From an uncultured Alistipes sp. (GTDB lineage Bacteria > Bacteroidota > Bacteroidia > Bacteroidales > Rikenellaceae), in contig CAUDHE010000036.1 in assembly GCA_958449275.1 (NCBI GenBank), positions 1 to 24,296 of the forward strand: a stretch of 24,296 bases of DNA, read 5' to 3'. The position numbers and the translations under genes are program-made. Every line of letters starts with the position of its first letter. The stretch's first letter is position 1. Below are positions 14,157 to 21,774 of the stretch, piece after piece. The notes under the pieces were generated by a model. It had not been told where the DNA came from. It made no database searches and was given only the letters and a program-made list of their open reading frames with translations.

Positions 14157-15176
14157 CTACTCGCGTCCGAGGATTATGTAAACGGGCAGATGGTCGCTGC
14201 AACCGCCCGCATACTCCGTCCCGCGAAAAGTGGGCCGAGGCTCTCCGCGCCGCGTAACCATGTAGTCGCGGCGAAATACGAATCCTTTACGCTTCGATCC
14301 GTCGGCACTGCAAAGTCTCAACGAACCGTCGGTCGCATGAACCAGATTGTCGGAGACTATTATGTTATCGTAAAGATTCCATCTACGATCATAGACCGTC
14401 GATCCGCGGCCCGACCTTTTGACCGCGGCAAACGGGTTATAAAGAGATCCCGCCCGCAATCGGGCCTCGCGCACGACGGCTCCCAAAACATCGGCCACGG
14501 AGCGGTCGGACGGATTGTCGTTCATGTCGCCCATCACCACTACGCGCATTTCGCTGTCGGCCAAACGTACCGAATCGACTATGGCACGTACCCGACGGGC
14601 GCATGCCTCGCGCAGCGGTGCGGTAAACTCCACGCCGCCACGCCTCGACGGCCAGTGCACTGCCAGGAAAAAGAAGCGTTCGCCGCCGAGCCGTCCCCAC
14701 AAAGCCGCATGGTCGCGCGTGACTATATCGTCATCGTCCGCCGCACGATACGGACGACTGCCCTCGACCGCAAACAGATCGGAACGATAGAGAAATCCCA
14801 CATCCACGCCCCTACGGTCGGGTGAGTCGTAATGACATACCGAATACCCCGCCGCCGCGACGGACGGCTCGGCGGCCAAATCCTCGAGAACTCCGCGGTT
14901 TTCCGCCTCGGCTATCCCGATAACGGCAGGGAAACCGTCCGCACGGGACATGTCGGCTATCACGCGAGCGAGCCCCGACAGTTTCGCTCGATACTTGGCG
15001 GTATTCCACGCGCGATCGGATAGCGGCAACATATCCTCGTCGGCATTGCAAGGATCGTTTATCGTATCGAAAAGATTCTCGACATTATAAAACGCAACCA
15101 CATAGCGATCGCGCGAAACGGTCGCGGTCAAAAAGACGTGAATCGCAATCGACACGAATATCAGGAATCGCAACAT
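14157..15176 (-). CDS. Exported endonuclease/exonuclease/phosphatase family enzyme
   Basis: The 339-residue protein starts with a hydrophobic signal or anchor (about 2-20). The EEP (DNase I-like) fold carries its catalytic signatures: FYNVENLFD, IGIAEAENRGVL (metal-binding Glu), AVHWPSRRGG, VVVMGDMNDNPSDR and GCSDHLPVY (general-base His). It probably hydrolyses phosphodiesters or phosphomonoesters in the periplasm or outside the cell, for example in nucleic-acid scavenging. I chose the ATG at 15176; the longer frame from TTG at 15194 would overlap the upstream gene and adds only six residues. It lies 14 bp after the BACON/DUF5689 lipoprotein gene and is presumably co-transcribed. Most similar Bacteroidetes proteins are about this length. 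Confidence 0.88.
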   Translation of the reverse strand: MLRFLIFVSIAIHVFLTATVSRDRYVVAFYNVENLFDTINDPCNADEDMLPLSDRAWNTAKYRAKLSGLARVIADMSRADGFPAVIGIAEAENRGVLEDLAAEPSVAAAGYSVCHYDSPDRRGVDVGFLYRSDLFAVEGSRPYRAADDDDIVTRDHAALWGRLGGERFFFLAVHWPSRRGGVEFTAPLREACARRVRAIVDSVRLADSEMRVVVMGDMNDNPSDRSVADVLGAVVREARLRAGSLYNPFAAVKRSGRGSTVYDRRWNLYDNIIVSDNLVHATDGSLRLCSADGSKRKGFVFRRDYMVTRRGEPRPTFRGTEYAGGCSDHLPVYIILGRE

Positions 15177-15190
15177 AAGGCGGTTTCGGC

Positions 15191-16777
15191 TCAATCTGTC
15201 TTATCGCATCGGAACAGCACTATGGGATTACCCTCCTCGTCGATCGCGACACTGCGCAAAAGCGCGCTCGACGCACGCTCGGATATAACGATCTTCACCG
15301 CCGTATCGCCGGCCTGCCGCACGTCGAATCCGCCGGTCCGTTCCGAAAATATCCAATACCTCTCGCGGTCGGACGACAACCGCAGGTTACCCGGACCCGC
15401 CCCGACAGCCGTAAGATAACCTTCGTCGGCAAAACGTATATAATATCCGTTCCGCACGTCGGCCGCCTCCAATATCACCTCGACAGGCGAGTCGCCCGCA
15501 GGCAAAACGACTCCGTCATCATCGAAATCCCACACAACGGTATCGGCGTGCCCCGCCGAGGTAATGCCGCCCGACGCCAAATACAGAACACCGTCCCTAT
15601 AGCCGCCCATATAATAGCGCCCCGCAGACAGTTGTGCGAGAGTCGTCACTGCCTTATCATCGGAATCGGACGGAGTGTCGGATACGTTTTCATCGGGCCT
15701 CGCATCGAAATCGGCCACGTCCGCCGCATTGCGCGGATATATCCTCACACGGCCGTCGCACACCGTCGCTATGCCAGTAACCGTACCCTCGCGCACATGA
15801 AACTCTCTATCGGCGAATACGCTCGCCGCGGCACGCACACAAACATCGAACACAGTCCCCGAAACCGAAAACTCATGCAGTCCGTCCGACGTCGAACACC
15901 ACACTCCGCCAGCGGTCGGTCGGGCACCGTCTACCGCCACCGTCATGCCGCAATAATCGGCCAGCAGAGACGGATCGGCGACACGCCGTGCGACACTCTC
16001 GCCCTCGCCGTTTTTTTCCACCGTCACCCACTCTCCGTCGCCCGTAGCGTAACGCATCCCGCCGCGATTGACGAGCATAGCCTTTCCCGCCCGAAGCGTA
16101 ACCGTTATCCGATCGCCGCACGCCGCACCGCACCTGTACGAATCGACCGCATCGCCCGAGAGACATATACCGTTACCCGCGTCGGACGCATCGGCATCGG
16201 CCAGAAAAAGCGTATGCGGAGGATAGTTACCCCCGCTCGCATCGTTCTGCACCACGCCTTCGAAACGGATGTCGCAACACTCGTCGGCCACGATGCTCCC
16301 TTCCGAAGCGGGCATGGCCGCATTCAGTTCCGCAACGGTCATTTCGCGAATATCGGGAGCAGAGGGTTCGTCGGGGACGACAATTTCGGGTTCATCGGGC
16401 GCAGTCGTCACCCGCTGTACCACATCGAATGACCGACGCATCTGCGAAAAATCGGGCATACCGACAGTAACCGCAGCGCTGCGTGAACTTTCGGCCCCGC
16501 CGACCGTCACTATCACCTCGGCGTCGCCGCGCCCCTCCCGCACCGAAAAGTTTATCCACGACGCGTCGCAGCCGATTCTCCACTCGGCGTTACATGTTAT
16601 GCGGATTGTCGCATCGCCACCCTCCTCAGTGAAATTCATCGACGCCCCCGACAGCTCCTTGCCGTCGGCATGCGCGATATCGAGTCGCGGCAGGAGATCC
16701 GATTTCGTAGAACAGCCGAACACGGCCGCCAATGCGATCGAAACGGCGATAGCCGAATAAAAACATAGATTCTTCAT
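15191..16777 (-). CDS. Surface lipoprotein with BACON and DUF5689-like domains
   Basis: The 528-residue protein has a lipoprotein signal with lipobox VFGC (Cys22). A BACON-like beta-sandwich follows (about 32-122, with CNAEWRIGCDASWINFS), then a Pro/Glu linker, and a DUF5689-like domain (about 142-250, starting IREMTVAELNAAMP and containing FEGVVQND and TLFLADADASD). The remaining 250 residues are beta-rich, contain several repeats of Asp/Gly-rich strands, and match nothing I can name. BACON domains are linked to carbohydrate or mucin binding, and DUF5689 proteins often accompany secreted nucleases of the EEP family, as here. It probably presents or assists the downstream enzyme at the cell surface; that is inference. 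Confidence 0.8.
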   Translation of the reverse strand: MKNLCFYSAIAVSIALAAVFGCSTKSDLLPRLDIAHADGKELSGASMNFTEEGGDATIRITCNAEWRIGCDASWINFSVREGRGDAEVIVTVGGAESSRSAAVTVGMPDFSQMRRSFDVVQRVTTAPDEPEIVVPDEPSAPDIREMTVAELNAAMPASEGSIVADECCDIRFEGVVQNDASGGNYPPHTLFLADADASDAGNGICLSGDAVDSYRCGAACGDRITVTLRAGKAMLVNRGGMRYATGDGEWVTVEKNGEGESVARRVADPSLLADYCGMTVAVDGARPTAGGVWCSTSDGLHEFSVSGTVFDVCVRAAASVFADREFHVREGTVTGIATVCDGRVRIYPRNAADVADFDARPDENVSDTPSDSDDKAVTTLAQLSAGRYYMGGYRDGVLYLASGGITSAGHADTVVWDFDDDGVVLPAGDSPVEVILEAADVRNGYYIRFADEGYLTAVGAGPGNLRLSSDRERYWIFSERTGGFDVRQAGDTAVKIVISERASSALLRSVAIDEEGNPIVLFRCDKTD

Positions 16778-16815
16778 GGTCAGCAGATATCATAGATGGA
16801 AGCCTCTCTCTCATA

Positions 16816-16823
16816 CAAATATA
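16816..16823 (-). promoter_or_regulatory. -7 box of the lipoprotein-nuclease operon
   Basis: TATATTTG on the minus strand matches TAnnTTTG, with a poor TTCG about 18 bp upstream. It gives a leader of about 30 nt before the ATG at 16777. Confidence 0.45.
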
Positions 16824-16867
16824 AAGATTTTAGCCCGAAAACGAAGCCGAGCCGCCGTTATTTCAAT

Positions 16868-16901
16868 AAAAAAAGTGTCCGCACCTCGGTACAGACACTT
16901 T
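16868..16901 (-). terminator. Intrinsic terminator after the DUF4293 gene
   Basis: On the minus strand AAAGTGTC and GACACTTT pair, followed by seven T. It lies 22 bp after the DUF4293 stop and separates that gene from the next minus-strand operon. Confidence 0.85.
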
Positions 16902-16922
16902 ATATTCAATATAATATTGGAA

Positions 16923-17381
16923 TCATCTAATGCGATCTAATGATTTTACGAGCAATTCATCCTTGAATATGGCGCGAATAGCGAAATAATCGAGGATAAT
17001 GCCGACGACGGGAAACACGATGGCTATGCGGAATCCCTGCGTATGAAATTCGAATTGCGAAAACAGACGGTTGCTCAGATAATAATATATGGCCATGAAC
17101 ACTGCCGAACCGACCAGCAAAACCAGCTCCACCGCGCACAGACGAATTTGCAGCATACGGTTCTTATAGAGGAAAATCGTCACCAAAGGCAGCACGGCAG
17201 CCAATGCGACGACCACACCCATATAGATCGTGGAATGCGACATGCCGCCGCCCTTGAGCGCGAAAGCATAAAGCATATACTCGTCGACCCCGCCGACGAA
17301 ATAGGCCAAAGGCGTGAGAAGCGCCGTAACCATCAAAGCGGCCACGGCCAAAAGATAAAGCGACTGAATACGTTGTATCAT
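16923..17381 (-). CDS. DUF4293 membrane protein
   Basis: The 152-residue protein has four hydrophobic helices (about 5-28, 48-72, 80-102 and 115-138) and starts MIQRIQSLYLL, as DUF4293 proteins of Bacteroidetes usually do. I therefore start it at ATG 17381 rather than the in-frame codon at 17414. Its function is unknown in the family. Its 5' leader contains the competing hairpins at 17441-17515, and no standard promoter is visible between it and the glycosyltransferase gene, so it is probably transcribed from upstream. Confidence 0.82.
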   Translation of the reverse strand: MIQRIQSLYLLAVAALMVTALLTPLAYFVGGVDEYMLYAFALKGGGMSHSTIYMGVVVALAAVLPLVTIFLYKNRMLQIRLCAVELVLLVGSAVFMAIYYYLSNRLFSQFEFHTQGFRIAIVFPVVGIILDYFAIRAIFKDELLVKSLDRIR

Positions 17382-17440
17382 AATTAATTGTTTTTGTCGT
17401 TGCAATTGTGTCATTTCATATGGCTCAATGCGTATGATTT

Positions 17441-17515
17441 ATCTTCGGCGGCTGCGGGGGAGGGCGAAGGTGCGAGCCGCCGAAGATAGTAATGCCCCTG
17501 GGGCATTACTATCTT
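17441..17515. repeat. Two overlapping inverted repeats (competing hairpins)
   Basis: The first pair is 17441-17453 with 17475-17487, thirteen perfect base pairs around a G-rich 21-base loop. The second is a near-perfect palindrome, 17483-17498 with 17500-17515, sixteen base pairs around a single central base. They share 17483-17487, so only one can form at full length at a time. The second one covers the stop codon of the glycosyltransferase gene, which reads TAG-TAA. No U tract follows in either direction. The element lies in the leader of the DUF4293 gene. Confidence 0.8.
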
Positions 17516-18471
17516 ATCGTCTTATCGATCATGTAGTTATTTCTGTCAGGCGAGCGACGGTTTATGAGTTCGCCCAAGAACCCCGCCAAAAACAACTGCA
17601 CACCCAATACGACGGCCAATATGGCCACGAAAAACAGCGGCTGATCGGTAACGGCGCGTATCGGCAATCCGTGAGCCTGCTTGTAGATCTTGGCGGCTAT
17701 CACCCACACGGTCGTACCCCCGCCCAGTAAAAACATCGCAGTACCCAGGCTGCCGAAGAAATACATCGGCGACCGTCCGAAATGCGACATGAACGACACG
17801 GTGATGAGATCGAGATACCCTTTCACCATACGTTCCATTCCGAATTTCGATACCCCGTATTTGCGTTCGTGATGATGCACCTCCTTCTCGCCTATGCGTC
17901 CGAAACCCGCATGCTTGGCCAAAATGGGGATATAGCGGTGCATTTCGCCGTACACCTCGACGGATTTCACCACCCGACGGCGGTAGGCTTTCAATCCGCA
18001 ATTGAAGTCATGCAGCCTTATGCCCGAGACCAGACGCGCCGTAAAGTTGAAAAACTTGCTCGGCATACGCTTTCCCGCAGGATCGTAGCGTTTGCGTTTC
18101 CAGCCCGAAACAAGATCGTAACCCTCGTCGAGAATCATGCGGCGCATCGAAGGTATTTCGTCGGGCGAATCCTGCAAATCGGCATCCATGGTGAACACCA
18201 CCTCGCCGCGCGCCTCGGCGAAACCGCAGTAGAGGGCCGCCGATTTTCCGTAATTCCGTGCGAACCGAATCGCACGTAGCGACGTATACTCCTCGCTCAG
18301 CCGCTCGATCTCGTCCCACGAACCGTCCCGCGAACCGTCGTCGATCATCACTATCTCGTAAGCAAGACCGTTCTCGCGCGCCACGCGGTCTATCCACGCC
18401 GTCAACTCGCCGAGCGACTCCCGCTCGTTGTACAACGGCACTACCACCGATATGTCCAAGCCTGCTTCCAT
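17509..18471 (-). CDS. GT2 glycosyltransferase, polyprenyl-phosphate sugar transferase type
   Basis: The 320-residue protein has a GT-A catalytic domain (about 6-230) with VVVPLYNERESL, MIDDGSRDGSWD, the metal-binding MDADLQD (Asp96 and Asp98) and the acceptor-side HHERKYGVSKF. Two C-terminal membrane helices (about 236-262 and 274-300) follow. This layout is that of DPM1/GtrB/ArnC-like enzymes, which charge undecaprenyl phosphate with a sugar at the inner membrane. The sugar cannot be predicted. It starts nine bases after the DUF4199 gene, a pairing I know from many Bacteroidetes genomes. Its stop codon is embedded in a long palindrome. Confidence 0.9.
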   Translation of the reverse strand: MEAGLDISVVVPLYNERESLGELTAWIDRVARENGLAYEIVMIDDGSRDGSWDEIERLSEEYTSLRAIRFARNYGKSAALYCGFAEARGEVVFTMDADLQDSPDEIPSMRRMILDEGYDLVSGWKRKRYDPAGKRMPSKFFNFTARLVSGIRLHDFNCGLKAYRRRVVKSVEVYGEMHRYIPILAKHAGFGRIGEKEVHHHERKYGVSKFGMERMVKGYLDLITVSFMSHFGRSPMYFFGSLGTAMFLLGGGTTVWVIAAKIYKQAHGLPIRAVTDQPLFFVAILAVVLGVQLFLAGFLGELINRRSPDRNNYMIDKTIR

Positions 18472-18480
18472 CTCCGATGC

Positions 18481-19014
18481 TTACTCCTCGTCCGACGAAT
18501 CGAACATGTCGGGTTCGCGTTTCGTACCGATGGAGATGAACAGACCGTAGAAACCGTAACCGAGCGCACCGCCAACGATGTTGGTCAGCAAAACCGCAAC
18601 GGGCGAGAAGAGCATGGCGCGATACATCTTGGTAAGGCTCGCCATGGTGGCATTGTCTACTACGCCCGTCTGCGAATATGCGGTAATCACGGTGTTGTAT
18701 ATCTCCTCGTATTTATCGACGAAAAGGAAGTTGCTCGCCAGAATCTGCCATGCACCCGTCACTATACCCGCGAAGATACCCATCGCGGCGATGAATCCGA
18801 GGCTTTGGCCGTAAGAGAAGCCCTCGTTGCCGAAACTCTTGGCGCGACGGCTTGCAAAACGCCACAACAGATAGACGGAAATTACGAAATTAGCCAGTCC
18901 GAACACGAATCCGACCGAAGGAACAATCATTTTGAGCAGCTCGAAAGCCACATTAACCAAACCGACGATGGCACCGCATCGCGAAGCCTCGTTCCAAAAA
19001 CCGTTTCTTGCCAT
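18481..19014 (-). CDS. DUF4199 membrane protein
   Basis: The 177-residue protein has four predicted helices, a charged loop with FVDKYEEIYN, and an acidic C-terminal tail ending DMFDSSDEE. The FASRRAKSFGNEGFSYGQS stretch is typical of DUF4199. The family is Bacteroidetes-specific and without known biochemistry. Constant pairing with a GT2 glycosyltransferase suggests work on the same envelope glycan step. It is the first gene of the operon and has a well-formed promoter. Confidence 0.85.
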   Translation of the reverse strand: MARNGFWNEASRCGAIVGLVNVAFELLKMIVPSVGFVFGLANFVISVYLLWRFASRRAKSFGNEGFSYGQSLGFIAAMGIFAGIVTGAWQILASNFLFVDKYEEIYNTVITAYSQTGVVDNATMASLTKMYRAMLFSPVAVLLTNIVGGALGYGFYGLFISIGTKREPDMFDSSDEE

Positions 19015-19077
19015 AATTATTTCAATTTTGAATCAATTGCACTCCATTCGCGTCGCATCTTTCAACACGCCGCACTG

Positions 19078-19109
19078 CAAAATTACTAATAATACCCCGT
19101 TTCGACAAA
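19078..19109 (-). promoter_or_regulatory. Promoter of the DUF4199-glycosyltransferase operon
   Basis: On the minus strand TTTG (19106-19109) is followed after exactly 20 bp by TAATTTTG (19078-19085). The leader to the ATG at 19014 is about 55 nt. Confidence 0.7.
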
Positions 19110-19123
19110 CATTCGTCGGCTCG

Positions 19124-20137
19124 TCATTTGATCTTGCGTTTGTTCAGTTCGTTTTGGTAAGCGCGGGCATTGGCGTTGTGCTCCGACAGATTACGTGCGA
19201 AATTATGATAACCGTCGAACGTGGGACGCGCGCAGAAGAATATGTAATCGTGATCTTCGTAATTCAACACCGCGTCGATGGCCGCCGTACTCGGCATGCA
19301 GATAGGCGAAGGGGGCAGCCCGCGATGCAGGTAGGTATTGTAGGGCGACTCGTACTTAAGATGACGATAAAGAATGCGCCGCAGCCCGAAATCCTGCATG
19401 GCATACTTTATGGTCGGATCGGCCTGCAAAGGTATTCCCCGACGCAAACGGTTGATATACACTCCCGCTATGCGGGGCATTTCGTCGGTCTTGCGGGTCT
19501 CCTCGTATACGATGGAAGCCAATGTGGCCACCTCCACGCGATTCAGTCCGCTGCGCTTGCGCTTTTCGTCGCGTCCCGACGCACCCCAGAACTTCTTGTA
19601 CTCCTTATACATCCGCTCGACGAACTCCGCGGGCTTCACCGTCCAGTAGAACTCGTAGGTGTCGGGCAGGAATATCGAAAACATGGTGAGCGGATTCGAA
19701 AATCCGAGCCGCTCGGCCAAAGCGTTGTCGGTAAAAGTCGAAACCAGCTGCACCGAATCGGCTTCGAGCTGTTTCGCCAGTTTGCCCGCCAACTGCGCGG
19801 GAGTCTTCACGTTATTCATCGTAACCTTGACGGGTGTTTGCAGCCCCAATTTCAACATGCGCACCACGTCTATCACGCTCATCCCCTCCTCGAGCACATA
19901 ATGTCCCGCCTTGAAGGTCTCGGCTAGATTCAGACGCTCGGCATAGACATCGTAGGCCCACCTGTGCCTTATATACACGTCGACCGAATCGGCCAACGAA
20001 TCGTAAGAATCGGTCGAACGAACGAAAAGGCTGTGACGTTCGCGTACGCAATTGCCGTAGAACGCGTCGTAACACCATACCGCCGCACCTGCGAGCACGG
20101 CGAAAACAACAGCCAAAGGAATGATTATCTTCTTCAT
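19124..20137 (-). CDS. mltG: Endolytic murein transglycosylase MltG
   Basis: MltG cuts nascent peptidoglycan strands near the inner membrane and helps set glycan length. The 337-residue protein has an N-terminal membrane helix (about 4-23), a LysM-like part, and the YceG catalytic domain with LPDTYEFYW, LASIVYEETRK (Glu213 aligns with E. coli Glu218), IAGVYINRLRRGIPLQADPT and YNTYLHRGLPPSPI. A C-terminal FARNLSEHNANARAYQ completes it. The start is ATG 20137; an in-frame TTG at 20161 lies inside the -7 promoter box and cannot be used. It is monocistronic, with a promoter that diverges from ffs. Confidence 0.95.
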   Translation of the reverse strand: MKKIIIPLAVVFAVLAGAAVWCYDAFYGNCVRERHSLFVRSTDSYDSLADSVDVYIRHRWAYDVYAERLNLAETFKAGHYVLEEGMSVIDVVRMLKLGLQTPVKVTMNNVKTPAQLAGKLAKQLEADSVQLVSTFTDNALAERLGFSNPLTMFSIFLPDTYEFYWTVKPAEFVERMYKEYKKFWGASGRDEKRKRSGLNRVEVATLASIVYEETRKTDEMPRIAGVYINRLRRGIPLQADPTIKYAMQDFGLRRILYRHLKYESPYNTYLHRGLPPSPICMPSTAAIDAVLNYEDHDYIFFCARPTFDGYHNFARNLSEHNANARAYQNELNKRKIK

Positions 20138-20158
20138 CCGAAAACATATTACATTCCG

Positions 20159-20189
20159 CAAATATACTATTTACGCGCCAAATTGCAAA
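20159..20189 (-). promoter_or_regulatory. Promoter of mltG
   Basis: On the minus strand TTTG (20186-20189) lies 19 bp before TATATTTG (20159-20166), the consensus spacing for Bacteroidetes. Confidence 0.75.
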
Positions 20190-20230
20190 AGCGGCCGTCC
20201 GAATAAAAACAATAATTTGTCGGTCGGCTA

Positions 20231-20260
20231 TTGTCGATTACATTTTTTTTTCTACCTTTG
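20231..20260 (+). promoter_or_regulatory. Promoter of ffs
   Basis: TTG (20231-20233) lies 19 bp before TACCTTTG (20253-20260), and the RNA 5' end follows after five bases. It is back to back with the mltG promoter, about 40 bp apart. Confidence 0.8.
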
Positions 20261-20265
20261 CGCTC

Positions 20266-20361
20266 GGGTAAGTCTTATACGACCAGCTCCTACAGAATCC
20301 CCCAGGTGTGGAAGCAAGCAAGGGTATGTGGTTGTAGCGGTGCGATATAAGTAGCTTACCC
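20266..20361 (+). ncRNA. ffs: Signal recognition particle RNA (bacterial 4.5S type)
   Basis: The 96-nt sequence is one long hairpin: the ends GGGTAAG and CTTACCC pair, and the apical part has the universal SRP domain IV pattern CCCCCAGGTGTGGAAGCAAG with the GGAA-type tetraloop neighbourhood and the AGCAAGG internal loop that binds Ffh. The stem is followed directly by a T run (20362-20367) that ends transcription. The RNA works with Ffh in co-translational membrane targeting. A consensus promoter sits immediately upstream. The region 20368-20455 shows nothing further. Confidence 0.93.
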
Positions 20362-20455
20362 TTTTTTATTTCATAACGATACCGCCCACGGCGGCGGACA
20401 GCGATCGCCGAACGACGTAATTTTACGATCCGACATCAAAAATATCCCCGAAATA

Positions 20456-20487
20456 TTTGGTTTCCCGACAAGTTATCGTTAACTTTG
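20456..20487 (+). promoter_or_regulatory. Promoter of the cold shock gene
   Basis: TTTG (20456-20459) lies 20 bp before TAACTTTG (20480-20487). The expected 5' leader is about 50 nt, shorter than the long thermosensor leader of E. coli cspA. Confidence 0.72.
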
Positions 20488-20542
20488 GTATTACCTAAAC
20501 TTAATTACAACAACTTAAAAGAAGAGGGAAAGGAGATTACTT

Positions 20543-20752
20543 ATGATTGGCAAAGTAAAATGGTTCGAAAGCAAAAAAGGCTACGGCTTCATCATGTGCG
20601 AAGACGGTCGTGAATTGTTCGTACACTACACGGGAATCGTGGCCGACGGATACAAATCGTTGTCCGAAGGTCAGAAAGTCGAATTCGAAACAGGCAGCAC
20701 CGAAAAGGGAGAGCAGGCGATAAACGTAAAAGTGATATCAGGCGACAAATAA
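20543..20752 (+). CDS. Cold shock domain protein (Csp family)
   Basis: The 69-residue protein is a single OB-fold cold shock domain with RNP1 KKGYGFIM (about 11-18) and RNP2 ELFVHYT (about 24-30). It binds single-stranded RNA and DNA and melts secondary structure in mRNA leaders. It has the usual length for the family, although the first strand reads IGKVKWFESKKG rather than the more common TGxVKWFN. A purine-rich AAAGGAG eight bases before the ATG is a real Shine-Dalgarno, unusual in Bacteroidetes, and suggests high translation. It has its own promoter and ends at a long hairpin. Confidence 0.95.
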   Translation: MIGKVKWFESKKGYGFIMCEDGRELFVHYTGIVADGYKSLSEGQKVEFETGSTEKGEQAINVKVISGDK

Positions 20753-20776
20753 ACAAGTTGCGACCTCATAAACCGA

Positions 20777-20809
20777 AAATCCGTGCGGAAACGAGTTCCG
20801 CACGGATTT
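20777..20809. terminator. Hairpin terminator after the cold shock gene
   Basis: AAATCCGTGCGGAA and TTCCGCACGGATTT form a perfect 14-bp stem with a five-base loop. The A/T ends allow it to act in both directions, closing the cold shock gene and perhaps the convergent SDR operon. Confidence 0.75.
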
Positions 20810-20851
20810 GTCATGTCGCGATATGCTTTGCGGCAGGTTTGTCGTCTTCGA

Positions 20852-20926
20852 GTCGCATCCTGCGGAGTGAGCGACAGCGAGCCTCCGCTGGGAGGGGCTA
20901 CGGCTCGCGCGGCTCTGAAGAGCCGC
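20852..20926. repeat. Three consecutive GC-rich stem-loops
   Basis: The segment folds as three adjacent hairpins: GTCGC/GCGAC (20852-20875), GCGAGCC/GGCTCGC (20877-20908) and GCGGCTC/GAGCCGC with a TGAA loop (20909-20926). There is no T run behind them, so they are not an ordinary terminator. They sit between the convergent cold shock and SDR genes. They may be a dispersed REP-like element or a 3'-UTR structure. Confidence 0.5.
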
Positions 20927-20961
20927 AAAAATTAATGTAACCTCAAATTCTGCCTCCTGCC

Positions 20962-21771
20962 CTATTTCTGAAATTTCATCGTAAATTTTCTCAACCGGCG
21001 CATAGGAGGCCCCGACAGCATACGGCAAAACGGTATGAACAATCGGAACCACCAGTCGGGCACCTTGCACCGTCGACCGCGCCACATGGCCCTCAACGAT
21101 CGCCGTGCGCAACTGTCGGGTGTCATAAGCACGCCTATCTTCACGCCTATGCGCTGCCAACGCGGAGAGAGTCCGTACAGATCGGTCGCGATGCCCGCCG
21201 GACATATGGCCGTGACGGTCACGCCCTTCTCCTCGACCTCCTTGGAAAAAGCCACCGAAAAACTCTTCAGATAGGCTTTGCTCGCACTGTAAAGCGACAG
21301 CCCGGGATACGGCATCCAAATCGAATACGACGACATGTTGAGTATTCGCCCGCCACCCCGCGCTATCATGTCGGCGGCATAGAGACGGCACGTTTTGGTC
21401 GCCGTGAGACCGTGCAGGAATATTATCCGCTCGATACGCTCCACGGGGGTATTAAGTATGTCGCAGAATGAGAATATACCGGCGTTATTTATGAGCACAT
21501 CCACTTTGATACCCTCGGCCTCGGTCCATGCGAACAGCTCCTCGCCTGCCTCGGGCGTCGCCAGATCCTTAGCCAAAATGCGGACTCCCACGGCGGGATT
21601 CGCCGCCCGCACCTCCTCGGCCGCCGCAGCCAGTTCCCGTTCGTTGACGGCCACCATAACAACATTATAACCCGCCGCAGCCAATTGCAACGCATAGCAA
21701 CGGCCTATGCCTTTCGACGCTCCCGTCACCAACGCCGTTTTCGACGCGGGCGCAACCTCTCCGAGTTTCAT
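20962..21771 (-). CDS. Short-chain dehydrogenase/reductase, candidate 3-beta-hydroxysteroid dehydrogenase
   Basis: The 269-residue protein is a classical-type SDR: TGASKGIG (16-23) for the dinucleotide, Asn95-Ala-Gly, and catalytic Ser148, Tyr161 and Lys165 (YSASK). The tetrad Asn position appears to be His120 in this protein. A basic, hydrophobic C-terminal tail (about 215-269, with RLFIPFCRM) resembles membrane-associated 17-beta-HSD-like reductases. Position as last gene of a 5-alpha-reductase/OYE operon, three bases after the OYE gene, suggests that it interconverts the 3-oxo and 3-beta-hydroxy groups of a reduced steroid or bile acid. By sequence alone, another ketosteroid position or a ketoacyl substrate cannot be excluded. 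Confidence 0.8.
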   Translation of the reverse strand: MKLGEVAPASKTALVTGASKGIGRCYALQLAAAGYNVVMVAVNERELAAAAEEVRAANPAVGVRILAKDLATPEAGEELFAWTEAEGIKVDVLINNAGIFSFCDILNTPVERIERIIFLHGLTATKTCRLYAADMIARGGGRILNMSSYSIWMPYPGLSLYSASKAYLKSFSVAFSKEVEEKGVTVTAICPAGIATDLYGLSPRWQRIGVKIGVLMTPDSCARRSLRAMWRGRRCKVPDWWFRLFIPFCRMLSGPPMRRLRKFTMKFQK

Positions 21772-21774
21772 AGC

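Noticed and set aside
19124..20137. Loss of the MltG catalytic Glu (IVYEET instead of the more common IVEEET)
   Set aside because: Counting in E. coli MltG places Glu218 at the second Glu of EKET, which is kept here as Glu213. Only the neighbouring Glu is Tyr.
20909..20926. GCGGCTC-TGAA-GAGCCGC as an intrinsic terminator
   Set aside because: The adjacent A run follows on the plus strand and precedes the hairpin on the minus strand, so no U tract is made in the right place.
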